From Nipponacmea schrenckii (lineage: Eukaryota > Mollusca > Gastropoda > Lottiidae), in contig JAUJPP010000005.1 in the NCBI GenBank assembly GCA_030562195.1, positions 3,534,001 through 3,598,000 on the forward strand: a stretch of 64,000 nucleotides of DNA, read 5' to 3'. The position numbers were made by a program, and so were the translations under genes. Positions 1 through 15,300 of this stretch are shown piece after piece. A model generated the notes under the pieces. That model worked only from the letters and a program-made list of their open reading frames with translations, ran no database searches and was not told where the DNA came from. Numbering within the stretch: the stretch's first letter is position 1; each line of letters begins with the position of its first letter.

Positions 1-894
1 AATTTGATTAAATCGAACACTAGCTATCTTTAAAATAAATCTACTTAACGACATAGTGTTAAATTGTTTTTATAATGTACCGACAAATATAAAAACAAAT
101 GAAACCCTTGTTCACTTTTAAATAATAAATTGTAGAGATTTAAAACGTGTTTTGAATTGATATTGATTTGTTTTGAATTGATTTTGATTTGTTTTGAACT
201 GATTTTGATTTGTTTTGTATTGATTTTGATTTGTTTTGAATTGATTTTGATTTGTTTTGAATTGATTTTGATTTGTTTTGATTCATAGTAATAGATTTCA
301 AAATAACTCGAAGGAAAAATTATATATGTGATATGAATGCAGTGTTGTTTTGATTTGTTTTAATTTGATTTGTTTTGACATTGTATTCATTTGACTTTAT
401 CTGATTTGAAATGTTTTGTTTTGATTTGTTTGTTGCATTGGATTGTATTTGTTTTCGTTTTATTTCGTTTTTATGCGAGAAGGATGTCTAATAAAGGCTG
501 AGTAAAAAAATAATTGGGTCAGACGATTACAAAACTTTTTACTTTCAATCAAAATTTACCCACAGAAGTCAGATATTGAGTTTCCCTTTAAGAGCTCGTC
601 TTAAATCTGATATAATTTTAAACAGGGAATTAGCATAGAGTGTCTAAAGCCGAGGAGAAAGCTGAGTAACTCTCACTTAAGATATCGGATTACAAGGGAT
701 TAAACGGGGTCCATTATGGGTAGGGTCATATTTTTATGTGTTATAATCCTTAAAACCACTTTGGGCCTATCAAATTTGTTTTTATGGGTTTTTTTAGTTT
801 TGAATTTACGTTTCGATGGGTGTTTTTTTGTATTTGGTAACAGTTGAATTTTTGATATGAAAACACAGAATAAAGTAAAGATAGTCGTGCTTAC
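1..894. other. AT-rich intronic stretch, no exon recognised
   Basis: This should be the intron after the LDLa exon. It holds a short minisatellite (see 146-290) and otherwise unremarkable AT-rich DNA. No splice-flanked open block in the expected phase 1 was found. Confidence 0.4.
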
Positions 895-3307
895 CGCAAT
901 TGCGTTCATCCGACCAGTCCGTGCAATCTCCGTATCCGTCGCATACATTATTGGACGGTATGCATTCTTGCGATCCATGGCACGAAAATTCATCAGAACT
1001 GCATACTGGAAAAGAAGTAAAATATATGAGTCTGTGTATAACCAAGATGTATCATTATGACGTATTATAGTCAATCTATAAAAATTACTGCGTGCTTATA
1101 AAATGTTAAAGCAATTGACAACTCGATACCTTCAAGAAAAATTTAGGCAGATATTTGGATGAATGCATCCCTTGAAATTTAAGTTGTTTTGGATAATAAT
1201 AAAAAAAATATTTTTCGCAGATTGTGAAGTGGATAATACGTGTCTCCTCAGCTTAAAAAAAAATACAACACAAGTGCCTCTCAGATAGGTATATCACGTC
1301 CAAATTGGCCCTCCAGCTCCATAAACAAGTTGGACACGGTCCACTGACTGGTCAAGTGTCCAGCCGGGCAGCCATCAGTTCGCCGGCAGATTATTTTCAA
1401 GGCGTCACTTTATCTGATGATCGTCAACGAGTAGGCTTTAGTCCGAGACACTGACGAACTTGTGGATGTTATTTTGGTTCTCACAATAAATGGGAAGATG
1501 TTTCAGGACGATAGGTTTGCCGGGCTGGTGTCAAATGTCCGAAATAATTATGAAAGGGTCCAGCTTTTTGGAATGTGGTCACTATGCTCAGTAAGCTTCA
1601 AGGTCGTAAACAAGAAAGAATGCTATTTATTACGAGAGGGGTCAGGTCAGGGTATGTACACGGAGTAGGGGTAACGGTGGCTTAGTTATCATCAGGGCTG
1701 GTTGAACCCGAGGGGTGGCTCGTAGTCTCAGAACAAAATACAGCACCACATGGTTCACAACTTAAGCAGGGGCTCTACCATAAGAAGTATTTCCACATTT
1801 AAAATATCATTCCAGGGACCATGGCTCTCATTCGTCTAGTAGAGCTTCTGAGGGGAAGGGATGGCTCGAGGAGAAGCTTCCCTAGGTGCATTTCTCTCCT
1901 TTCGATCATATACACCAGTGGTACCTCAATGTAACGATTTTCTAAATGAACTGAATAGAAGGTCCTCCTTATAACTAACTTAGTCTAATGAAGTCGAGCA
2001 ACAGGGTAAAGTCTACACTGAGGGACTTTTTGATCAGACAGTTGATAACGACTATAGAACATAAGATACTTACCTTTCGGAGGAGGCGGTCGTAAACAGT
2101 TGGGACGATTATCGGCTAGCTGGTCGCATGGTTGGTCGAATGGGAAGACTCCCTGACATTCTTTTCCCCATTCTGAAATGAATTCAAAAATAGTTCGTCT
2201 AAAGATGTTTTTTGCCTGGCTATGAAATAATTTTTTAGTTTAAGATCAAGGACCAGCTGGTGGAAAAGAAGCTTGGACCAAGGACCAGGTAGTAGAAAGG
2301 ATTCACAGAACAAAGTGAAATCGTTGCAAAATATTGGAAGAAACAAGCACTTAATAAACCGGACACGAGACGAAGATATGCAAACCAATTATGCAAATAA
2401 GCAAGGTTGATTCATTGTTCAAGTGGGGAGAACGGTAGCCACATAACAAGCAAGCCCATTCGCCCGAACACTATATAATACCATAAATATGATGTATTAG
2501 TCTCCGATTTTTGTTATGATAAAAACACAGTTATTGAAGTATCTGTATGGCCCTATTATGTTATCATAGATCTAAAAATGTCAAAAATTCCTTTGGGGGA
2601 TAAGCGTCCAATTAGGGGTCTTTTCAGTAAGGAATTTGTCGCATTTGTTCAAAATTTTGCCCAGTTTGATAAACCTGACTTTATTTGACCACAATTTGAA
2701 CGTAACGAAATTTGATCATTTGAACGAAACTAAATTTGAACGTAACGAAATTTTGACTTTAGAAATATATCGTTATTTGAATTAACAAAATTTGAAATAA
2801 ATCTTATTTTAAGTGTAACGAAATTTGAACATATGAATGTAAGGAAATTTGAACACTTTAACATTTATTGGTATCATAAACTGTAATTCTCCTTTTAGTT
2901 TTGATTAAATTCGATGGTTTATGGAGAACCCATTCAATTTCAAATCACTTCAGATTTTCATTATTGAGGAGGCGTATTTATTTTTCACACGAATATGTTT
3001 TTTGAAAATCGATCAATTTGAACTAAGACAGGAAACGCCGTGGCAAATATGTCAAGCCTCGCTGAGTCACCACCCAAGCTGCATAATTGCTTTGCAATTT
3101 TTGGATGTTAACTGTTTTCGTTAAAATACCCTAACTCACCGTCGTCGCCGCACCCAGATCCCAGGTGTATCATTACCATACAAATCTGTGTTCAATAGAA
3201 AATTTTCCCTTACTGTACCCGAATTGACCGAGTTACATAAAAAAACGACCAAGTTTTTGCTTCAATTTCTCGCCAAATATAAATGAGAGAAAATAAATCA
3301 AATTAAT

Positions 3308-3362
<55 letters not shown>

Positions 3363-6300
3363 TTCAATCATTTAGTTTATTTATTTATTAATCCATCGAC
3401 CGATTCATTCATTCATTTTTATTTCATTCATCCATTCATCCATTCACTTATTTATCTATAATTTTCCCAGCTGCGTTCAATTAATATTCCATTGAATGCA
3501 GCGCTATTTGTTAATAAATATTATCAATGACTTTTTCAAACGATTTTTCTATGAATTTTTCAATGATGTTTTAATTTGAATTTAAGAGCATGGAGACATA
3601 ACAACATCATAGGTGTTATTTTCATTAATACTTCATCGTTACGTTAAGTCATAAAATTTCTCAAAAAGCCATATTTAAAAGTCACGCTATGGAGTTTGAT
3701 TTTGATGTATTGGGTATTTTTGATGTCTGTGAACCTGAATTATAAACAAATTCGTCGCCAGTTGAGAAATTTTCTTTCCTTTTTAAAAATTTCATAAAAA
3801 AAAATAATGAAAATAAAAAACGAAATTAAATTTTATTATTGAGATATTCGATCGATTACATTTTTTGGGGGCACTACGGTTGACGAATTTTCAAAAATTT
3901 AGAATTTCAATTAGAATTTGTCGAGATGGGTTGACGGGAGGGGGTCGTAGCAATCAACTGCGACAAGACTACGGATTTTTTTTTACAAAATTTAAGGGTT
4001 TTGCCTTCTTAAAACGAATCCAAGGGTTACCGTACAATATTTGACATTTTTTCATTATAAAACGAACCAAAAGGCTACTGTACAATATTTGACGTAAAAC
4101 GAACCGAAAACTTTTTGTACAAATTTGACGTTGTATTCATTTTTGAAACGAACCGAAAGGCTACTGTACAATATTTGACGTTTTTTCATAATAAAACGAA
4201 ACCGAAGGCTACAGTACACAAGTTGATATCTTTGCACGCCAGTACACGTCTTAAAACGTTGCAAGGGATGAATATTTTGATTTTCCGTATTGAATTACAA
4301 AGAATAACACAAAATTTAATAATCAGATTTGAAGACGAACGAAAAAATATCAATCTAAGCCGATAAATCCCAATATAAACAAACTTTATGTAGCGGAGCT
4401 TTGACAAAAAGGGTTACCTCGGGGTAGGAAGGGTTTAAACAAACATTCATATATGTACGAGAAGTTGTCGGGTTGCAAGATCGACATGGTGTAATGCCAT
4501 AGGGTAAGGTTACAAGGTACGTTTTGTAATTTGGGTAGACAAACGGGGGTTGGGAGGAAAATAATATTGAAACAAAAATGAAAATTGAACATGAACATGA
4601 AATGAACGTGAAATGAACATGAAATGAACATGAAATGAACATGAAATGAACATGAAATGAACATGAAATGAACATGAACATGAATTGATATGAAATGCAA
4701 GGAAATGAAAATGAAATAAACATGAACATGAACATGAATTGATATGAAATGAAATGAATTTTATGATGAAATGAATTGAAAGGTGACAGTACTTCCTACT
4801 TTTCAAAACTTCTCAACCGAAGTGTATTGAATTTACAGTAACATATGAAGTATGTTGAGTTCTATGCACCTTATCTGGCCATAGAATACCTCGATGGCAG
4901 ACCCGCTTTAAACGAACATGACCCGATGTCGACATGCACCTTTTGATAGTATGCATCGACTTTTGTTATGATAATAATTTGTTGTACTCCGCTTATATCT
5001 AGGTTTATTAGCATGAGAATGCTACTTAAAGGTGCCCTTCCACTTGTTACTTACAACAACTAAGTGGCTTATTGACATTATAATGCCAATTAAATTTACT
5101 CTTCCACCTATAATTTGTATGTCAATACCTCGTTGAAGCAGCTATTCAACTTTTGGCTTGGTGGTGTATGAAAATTATAAACCTTAAGGCACCCGTCCAT
5201 TTATATAAGACTTATTATTAAAGATACTACCCCATGTATAATATTTGATGGCTCTTCGTTCATTCAATAAAGTTACGTAAACAGCTTTACGATTTTTTCA
5301 TTAATATAGTTAAACGAGACTTACCTTCACAAAAATCCAAACATGGTCGTTGAAAATCGAATTGACTGTCACACGGTGGAAAGAGCATCAAACATAGCCA
5401 GAATAATGTTCCGTTGGAGCATCCGTTCACGACCGTTGGTTCTCCGACTTTATAATTATCTACGGCCTGGTATTCACTGTTCAGTCCCCATTGATTCGGG
5501 AAAAACGATTCGTTAAATATTCCAAAACTTCGGCAAACTTCGGCACCATTCGGAATACATCGGTCTGTAAAAGCAAGCAGCACATTGAGACATATAACGT
5601 AAACACAAATCCATGCTTTTCTTTGAGTTCGCATGGTCAAAAGAAAACGCGAAACGAAAAATGAGTATTTCGAATTCGAACTTGATGGTTTTGTTTATAA
5701 CAGGCCTAGCTTTAAAAGTAACACACAATCGAACACATCCCTTAAATTAAGTAATCACTTCCGGTTCACGAAAACGTCATGGTCACGTTAAAAGCATCAG
5801 AATGTAATCCTAAATTGTTTCCATAACGCATGCTTGTCGACATTTATCAGCCATATTTCAGTCGTCATTTTAGCTTTATAGCATCCACAAGAATTTCAGC
5901 CGCCTCTTCAATATTGTTTTCTTTCTGATTGGCCCAAATTGATCTCTTATATCGTTATATCCGTTTAAGTGAAAAGGTTTCGACGTCGACGTCCGGTTCG
6001 AACGCTTGTCTAAGTTGACGTGGAATAACAACAAATCCTTAATCCTGGTTTTTATTTCGAGAGAATTTAAAAATCTGAATTTTAGTGGCATAAAATCCGG
6101 AAGGGAAACCTAAAATCCAAACATCCAAAAAACCAAAAAACACGTATATGTAATGTACTCGAGGAAATTAAATCGACACCCAAATGAGACGAAAAACGAA
6201 AAACCACGTCTGTATATTTCAAATATGTTAAATCGGCCCTAAATTAACTTAATGAATATTTATTAGAGCATAATAAAGTTGTATCTTCTTCAATAACTTC

Positions 6301-9300
6301 TTAATAACTTGGCTTTTAGCATTGGATAATAAATCCTCCGAATTTAAAGTCAATCTATCCTCAGAAAACAAGTATTGAAGTCGATCTATCCTGAGATATC
6401 CAAAAATATTGATCTATCCTTTACTATCCAAAATAATGAACCCAATCTATCCTTAAATGTACTTAAAATCCAATCTATCCTTTGAACTCCAAAATATTGA
6501 AAACGATCTATCCTTAGATATTCTTAGAAATCAAAATTCGACGTAGATGTTGATCTATCCAAAGGAAATGATCTATCCTAATTCAAATATTGAAGTTCAT
6601 CTGTCCATAGATATCCTACAAGTATTTATCTATATTACGTTCAAATGTTCGAAGCTTAAATACGACTTTAATCCAGTCCAATAACCCTCCGATATCAAAT
6701 AATCCAAGGTTAATCAATACTCTTAAATGCTCATATACAACGTCAAAAACTTAAATCCTAAACGAAAACCACTGTTTTTCACTCTACTACAATCCTTTTT
6801 AAACTAAACATCGTCTTGGTAAAGACCCGTATCGCCGATTACTAAACATAACACATAAAGACCTATAGTGTCGTTATTATACGATTTATGGAAAGCCATG
6901 TGTATAACACTCTAAATAACCAATAGTTAAACTCGTCATCCGTGCAATTTCCCACACATATTTTTGTAGGTTATGGCTGCCCACATAAATTGAATTAACA
7001 ATTTGAAGCGTAATGAAATGAGGCATATTAACTTGTTTTGTGCAAATTTCGGTCAGAGGGTAAACGAATTAAACTGTTTGTTCTTACTATAACTTTAGTA
7101 AGCTTTTGAGCTTCATTTTATAAGACAGTCCATTTACTAAGGCTTGAAGTCATAAGTTATTGAGCTCTACCACGAAAACTGCCTTATCTATTAGCTTTAA
7201 GCTCACGGTTAAAAACCTTTAACTTAAAGTTGAGCTCTGCTATAACAACTGTCTGTCTAGAAGTTTTAAACTTTATGCTTAAGTTCAAAAACTTAAATTT
7301 GAGCTTAATATAATAATAGTAAGACAGGCTGCTCCTTCAAACCACCTTATGCATCTCTGCATTCGGTTTTCCAACTTCGAGAGTCCACATAGCTAATCAT
7401 TTTTTATCATCTGAGGATGAGATTTGAAAAAATCTCCAATAACGTTAAATGAATCATAGAATTAGAAAAGGCTAAATACGTCCCCTTGCTGTAAACCTAA
7501 CCATCTGCATATTTTTACAGTGTTCGCATAGCGTATTGTGGTAAATTTGATTTATGTGTCTTTCAGAGAGTCCACATAGAAAAGAAAATAGTCTAAATTC
7601 GACTTATCATTGTTGATATTTAGAGAATTCACTCAGCTCTAAACGTCTGTATGGTATTTTGGTTGAAAACCTTTATAGAGTCCACAAACTAATAGTATAA
7701 GTTATCACAACACCCACTACCACTTAACAATTGCGTTATATAACATATTCATAACAGGAGATCATATCTTGCCAAAAGCTAATAATTGGTCGAAACTCAG
7801 ATCTGATTGGTATTTTTACTTATGGGGACCCCTGGTAAGAAGCATGTCCACAAACGTCAATAATAACTTTCAGAGACCAGATAAAGAGTCAGAAAGTTCA
7901 GATTGACATATTTTCCCGCGGAAAAACTGAAGAGTTTCGATAAAGAAACCACAAAAGAACTAAGCCTAGATTAACTACAATTAAAAATCAAACGTTGCAT
8001 TCGGAAGCAATTTTGCAACATTCTTTGACCTTTTACATTTTCTAATTTCTTTTTCAATAAATATCAGAAAAATTTCACGTCAACACATAAATGTCAACCT
8101 ACATTCGTAAGATTTTGCTTTTAAAACTGTTCGCAATGACCCCAAAGAGGCGCCAATTTCACACATAAAAGTGTTAAAATGACGTCATTACCACCGGAAG
8201 CTATCAATTTAAAATCAAAGTGTTAATTAATGACTCATTATTTTTTATTAGTTTTTTATGTTTTTGTTTGTAGAATCAGCATCCTCTCTTTAATTATGTA
8301 ATTAACACTTTGTAGGTTATTTAACTTTCAAGATGGATTCCCCCATTGTTTTTTAATAATACGTGATATCCAAATTATAAAAATTTGCAATAGGGAATAA
8401 AACAATACACGTATAGAAATATCAAATTATTTAACAAATTCCCATAACTGGGGTAAACAATTAAAAAATTTTGAAAAGAAATATTGAACCAGGACCTGAA
8501 ACAAGTTTCAACATGCGTCCCTGAAGTTTTCTGAAGATCGCACATGGTGAAATTGTGCAACAACAAATATTCAAAATTAGTGTTATAAATTTAAGTCGCC
8601 TATAACCTAGTCTCTAGCTCTCTTTAAAATAATTTGCTTGCAATTTGTTGAATATGCTTGAAATTTTCTAACAAAAGGCGCCGTTCTACTTAAGCAGTCA
8701 TGTATATAAGTTCGTTTGACCTTCTCTTTTAGTTGTATGCTTACGATTTAAAGAGATTAAAATAGGTTTCATAAACTTTGTATATGTATCGGGTACACTT
8801 ATAGCTTCTATTTACACCATTCTGGTTTTCTAGTCTTTGTATGTGTATCAGGGACACTTATAGCTTCTATTTACAGCATTCTGATTGTCTAGTCTTGTAT
8901 GTGTATAAGGGACACTTATAATGGTGTAAATAAAAGCTATAAGTGTTTCTGATACACATACAAAGACTAGACAATCAGAATGGTGTAAATAGAAGCTATA
9001 AGTGTCTCTGATACACATACAAAGACTAGAAAATCAGAATGGTGTAAATAGAAGCTATAAGTGTCTCTGATACACATACAAAGACTAGACAATCAGAATG
9101 GTGTAAATAGAAGCTATAAGTTCCTGATACACATACAAAGACTAGAAATCAGAATGGTGTAAATAGAAGCTATAAGTGTACCTGATACACATACAAAGAC
9201 TAGACAATCAGAATGGTGTAAATAGAAGCTATAAGTGTACCTGATACAAATATTTATTTATGACCCTTCAGATATTTTTTCTAAACGAATTCAAACTTGA

Positions 9301-12300
9301 CTATCAATCAAAAGAAATATTTAGAAAAATTCACGACGAAATTTCAAGAAGGACCACTTTTGTGATAAGTATTCACTTTCCTCTTGTTTAAGAACAGATC
9401 TTGAAGTTTTAAGAAGGAATAATTTAAATGTATTTTATTTGCTAAAAGCATTAAAAAGGGCTTGACATTGTGAAGATATCAGGGATTTTGATAGTGTGTT
9501 TCTGTTTTAAGCAAAAAATATTTTCAAATTATCCACAATTCAACATTTCAAACATGGGTTGTTGACACTATGCATGACGGAGCTAAAACTTTGCTGTCGG
9601 GATGAGAATGAACGTTTATGACACGAGGGAGGTGACTTTTGCAGTCAAGGTATGAGACTAATAGCTTGACATTGTGAAGATGCAAGATAGATTTCTGTGT
9701 CCATAATTCAACATTTCAAATATGGGATGTTGACACTAAGAATGACGGAGCTAAAGCTTTGCTATCGGGATGAGAATGAAGTAATTTTAAACCCAGTGCT
9801 TACCTCCAACAGGTACAGTTGTAGTTGATGGTGAGGGCGTGGTCGAGGGCCCCGGGATTACGGTAGTGTCGTTGACAGAGAGACATCTCTGGGTGTCATT
9901 GGTGAATATCTCACAGTCCACCGGGAAGCGAGAAGAATCTCCACAAGCAGCATTCACCTCTGAAACAAACAGAAGATGATGATGAGTTTGATGATGATGC
10001 TGAGGATGAGTACCTTGGCAACTGCAATTTTTGATGAAAATACCAAACTTCGTAAAAAGGAAATTTGAAAATCGTAGTATAGGTTAACAGCAAGGCGATG
10101 TATTCAGCCTCTTATTCTTCTAGAACATTGTCAATGAAGCAGGTGACTATGGTAAATTCTAATGCCTTGCCAAATCTTTCAGGAACCAAATAAAGCCAAG
10201 AACAGGGAGACGAAAATGAAGCTTATGGCAGTGGAGGATTTGAACAGTCCTGGCCAAGAGGACATAGTACACCAGAATGGCAATTTACCTTCACATATAC
10301 TTTTACATGGCATAATCTTCTCCCCGTTTTCGCATTTCGGGAAGAACAGTCCACAATAGAAAAACTGAACATCTGGATGGCATTGAGTCTGCACAGTGGA
10401 CAAGGCGTAGGATGTAAAGGCCGTTCGTACTTCACCAATGTTGGACCCAAAAAGCGACGGAAATGACGTCACGTTGAAGCCTAGATCGCCGCAGTAATCG
10501 AAGTTGATCTCTATGCTTTGACATGTTTCTGCAATGAAAACAATTTTGTTACTGGCATGCATTACTCACAAGAGCTTTGGACTTGTGTACTATGGTATGA
10601 TTGTATACGAACGTAGCGTAATTCTATTTATAGATTTAGTAAGAGCCTTATGTTGATATTTAGTTCGTTTATTATTCGATTCCTTGTCAGTCCAGATTTG
10701 GAGTTTGAGATCAGCAAATGAATCCAATATGATAGTCAAAGCGTTATTTTCGATTGCGTTCGTTTACAGCCTCTGGAAACACCTTGCTCGTAAAAAAAAA
10801 CGTATGAAACTTACTTGGTGCTGGGGTAGTAATCTCTTTTGGTGGAGTCACGCACTTGGACGGGTCGCTTTCAAAAAAGGAACAGTCCAATGGAAACGGC
10901 ATCTCCATGTCGCAAGGAATTGTTACCTCTGCAAAAAATCAAAAATTTAAAACTTTCCTTAGTTAAGTCATTTAAAGATCTGACAACACTTTTCTTTTTT
11001 GTGTGTTCAGTTTAATATGCTGGTCTTGGGTAAAAGATGCTTTCAATCTCCCAATTGTGACTCATCCAACCGCAATCCATAAGCCTAAGATCTCGAAAGA
11101 GAGAGTCTGGTACAGAACTATCCAAACTGCAGTGAGAGTACAAATCCTTAAATCAATGAGGTGGTCATGAAATGAGACCTGCATCATTCAGGACTATGTT
11201 TTGCCCAATTCATTTAAATAACTCACCATCGCATGTGCTAACGCAAGGATAAATGGCCACAGCTGAACCGTTGACTTCATCACACTGTGGGAACACCAAG
11301 TTACAGAAATAATACAGGACATCCTTAGAACATCCCGAATTGACGGTGTGGTTGAAGTACGTGAAGAACGTATTAGCCGCGGAGCTGATGGATTCGTCCC
11401 CGAAGTAGTTAGGAAGCAAGGTAAACGTGTTCCCAAATTCTCTACAGAGCTCAAAGTCTTGGTAGACGCAGCGTCCTGAAAATAAAAATAAAAAATGGTT
11501 CATTGGATAGGTCCAAGGGAGATAATTTTAAAACTATTGGAATAGAAAGAATATGTAACTATATATTACAAGGATAACAAATTAGGTTCACGAGGATCCT
11601 CTCTACCAGCTTGTCCTAAGTCAAACCTCCGATCTTCCCAAAGTTACAAAGTCCAGAAAAACCTTCTTTGTTGTAATTGAAGACTAATCTCTTTTTCAAT
11701 TCCTCACGACTGTTTAGGGTGTAAAGCAGAAAGTGAATTGTTAAGGGTCTTACTGGGATCTGGTGTGGTACTTATGACGTATTCGGTAGTTGTAGTTGGC
11801 TTTTCGGTAGTCGTTGTCATTTCAGTGGTTGACGTTACGTTTTCTGTGGTTGAAGTCACGTTTTCTGTGGTCAACGTCGCGTTTTCTGTGGTGGGGGTCA
11901 CGTTTTCTGTGGTCCACGTCACCATTTCTGTGGTTGAAGTCACGTTTTCTGTAGTCAACGTCGCGTTTTCTGTGGTGGAGGTCATATTTTCTGTGGTCGA
12001 CGTCACAATTTCTGTGGTTGAGGTCACGTTTTCAGTGTATGAGCTCACGTTTTCGGTGGTTGTTTCTTTAGTTGACATTGGTCGTTGAGTCGTCGTTGGT
12101 GTTATTTGATCTTCAAAAAAAAGAAAAAAACGTTTCTTACGTCCTAAATAGGGGCTGGAGAATATTGGCCTTCCAGGCGGCAGTAATTTGAACGTTTATT
12201 GTATCGTTTAGAGAAGCAAGTAATACCTAATATATTCGGAGGGTCAATTGGGTATGGTGGTCTTAGCTAAAATAATGAAATTGGTGGTTTGTCATTTTTA

Positions 12301-15300
12301 TTTTTCGTGGTGGGGGGGGGGGGGGTCAGTTCAGCCCGTTTCTTGCTTTCCTAATGATTTCATATCAGGAACACCCCCCCCCCCCATACATAGCATAACT
12401 TCTAAGAATTGCACTTACCTATGATAATAATGGATGAGACGATGACAGGTAGAGTTATTGTCCCTGATCTAATAATAATTTCTATTTTATTGGCATATTC
12501 GTCGGTATCGGGGTCGGATGTGAGATTTAACCCCCTCAAACTACTCAAAAATTCCAGGATGAATACAATACTGTTATCTTGTGGACTAAAATTAAATTAA
12601 ATGAAAGAAAAAAACTGTTATCTTGTAGATTAAAAATTAAAAATGAAATTAAAAATACTGTTATCTTGTAGATTAAAAATGAAATAAAAATACTGTTATC
12701 TTGTAGATTAAAAATGAAATAAAAATACTGTTATCTTGTAGATTAAAAATGAAATAAAAATTTGTAGATTAAAAATGAAATAAAAATACTGTTATCTTGT
12801 AGATTAAAAATGAAATAAAAATACTGTTATCTTGTAGATTAAAAATGAAATAAAAATACTGTTATCTTGTAGATTAAAAATGAAATGAAAATACTGTTAT
12901 CTTGTGGACTAAAATTAAATTAAATGGAGTTTTACGTCATAAGCTCCTCTTGTGTTCAATAGACGAAAAATACTGAAATTGTGGCATAAAAATAACATAA
13001 CATCCCAGTTATAACAGAACATAACAGTTCAAAACAGACTTTTTTCCATCTACTGAGGCACCTAATTAAATAATGGTCAATAGGCCTACCTGTATTTTTG
13101 TACTTTGGATGAAATATAATACTCCTGAAAGCTGCTGTTCATCATTATTTCATTGATCTAAAATAGAATTATATAAATTAATAAAATAAATAAATGAAAA
13201 AAAAAATTATAAATTTAAAATAAAAAATAAAAATAAAAATTAATAAAATAAAGTAAAAAAATAAAATAATTAATGTAAAAATAAATGAATAAATACAATA
13301 AATTAATAAAATAAAATTAATAAAAAAAACAATTAATGTAAAACTAAATTAATAAATACAATAAATTAATTAGAAAAAGTTAATAAAAAAAAATTATAAA
13401 TTTAAAATAAAAATAAAAAAAAAAATTGATAAATAAATAAATGAATAAATAAAACAATAAAATTTTAAAAATAAATTAATAAATACAATAAATTAATAAT
13501 AGAAAATTATAGATTTGAAAAGAAATAAAAATAAAAATTAATAAAATAAAGTAAAAAAATAAATTGATAAAAATATAAAAAATAAAATAAATTAGGAAAT
13601 TAATGATTATGAATGAGTTTTAAAGCTATAGTAGTAAACGTACCTCTCGTGTAACAATAGAGTTTAATGAGCTTTCTGAGTCAGGCCATGGCTGTGATAA
13701 TTTCAGGACCCCAGTGTACATGATATGATCTAAAATAGAAAATATTTTATTATAATGGATTCAGTCCACACTTAATTAAAATTATCTCCCTTAGACCACT
13801 AGACGTTTTGATAGTGATTAGGATGGTTGAAAGGTAACAAGATACTGTTCAACTTAAGGCACTGGTACAGGGTTATCATAATTATTGTGTTGGTAGTGTA
13901 GAGATCAGAATGGATTATCCCCCTTTGACCACAGGATCAAGTGCAAAGCATCAAAATCAAAGTGTGCTGCAGACCATAGTGAATCACAGTATCCTTACGC
14001 CACTTTCTTAGAAAAATGTCTCATTGCACACTGCATGGTTTTTTACCGTCTTCATATCTTACCTGAAACTGTAGTGGACGGAGTTGTAGGTGATAATGTA
14101 GAAGCTAATGATGCTGGAAAACAAAAATAAATTCTTAAAGAAAAGAGAAATACAAGAATCAAGATGAAGTTATTCTCAAAAATTTTATAAAAATATATTC
14201 TCTAGAAATTCATAAATAATTTTCTAGAATAAATTCTCTAGAAATTTATAGAAATTATTTTCTAGAAAAAATCCCCTAGAAATTCATAGAATTATTTTCT
14301 AGAATAAATTCCCTAGAAATTCATAGAATTATTTTCTAGAATAAATCCTCTAGAAATTAATGAGGAATTTTGGCGGTTTAAATAATATTAAAGGTAATTT
14401 AAATTTCATGTCATGCATTTCAAATTTGAATTTGAAAAAAAATTTTGGCCCGCTCTTTTTGTGTAACAGAGCGTGATGACAGTAGTGACGTTTTAATTTT
14501 TCTTTGTCCCAAATTTATGAAATATTTTTAGTGCAAATATTTTGCAACCAGTTCTAGAAAACTCTGTAAACTATTTGACAAAGCTTTGTGAATAATTTTA
14601 CAAAACAAAATGTATAGAAACATCAAAATAGAGAACCTTTTAAAACGTCTTGTGTGTTTTTTGACTTTAAAAAAGAAATAGAGGAAGTCATTTCCTTGAA
14701 TTTGATAGCTAATATTAAAAATTTGGAAATATTTTACATCGCCTTCATTTTATAACCCCGAATGTATTAGTCAACTATGCAGCTCCTTCGTAACATCCAC
14801 ATAGTTGAAAGGGTTTTTTGTTACGTGTTATTATATAAGCAAGAGTTTATTTGTTTCATATCGGAGTACGACAGGGCGCTCTATTTACGCCTTTATTTTT
14901 CTATTGTACTGCACATGAATATGACATTATCAGCGGATAGTGGGTGTTGTGTTTTGGGCTCAGGTCAGCTAAAGTAGATAATAAATACTGTTCAGAACGA
15001 CTTCATGTTTTAAGTTAAACATGACACCGGCAATTCGGAGGAAAGGGGGATTAGAATTTTATATTTTGTAAGAAAAAGTAAATTTAACTTCGGATTAACA
15101 AAATTCTTTGAGATAAATATATTTTTAAGGATTAAAAAAAAAATGGTAGAATGCATATGATTGTATTTATATTATCAAAATGTAAAACTTATAAGGATTT
15201 TTTACAATTTTTATTTTAATCGAAGGAATTCATAAGTTTGGTATCTCTTATTTTATATTTCTTTCCAATATCTTTTTTATTAATTATAAGAAAATTGAAA

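Noticed and set aside
4355..4806. Three overlapping minus-strand frames rich in His, Phe and Met
   Set aside because: By-products of the ATGAAATGAAC minisatellite in three frames.
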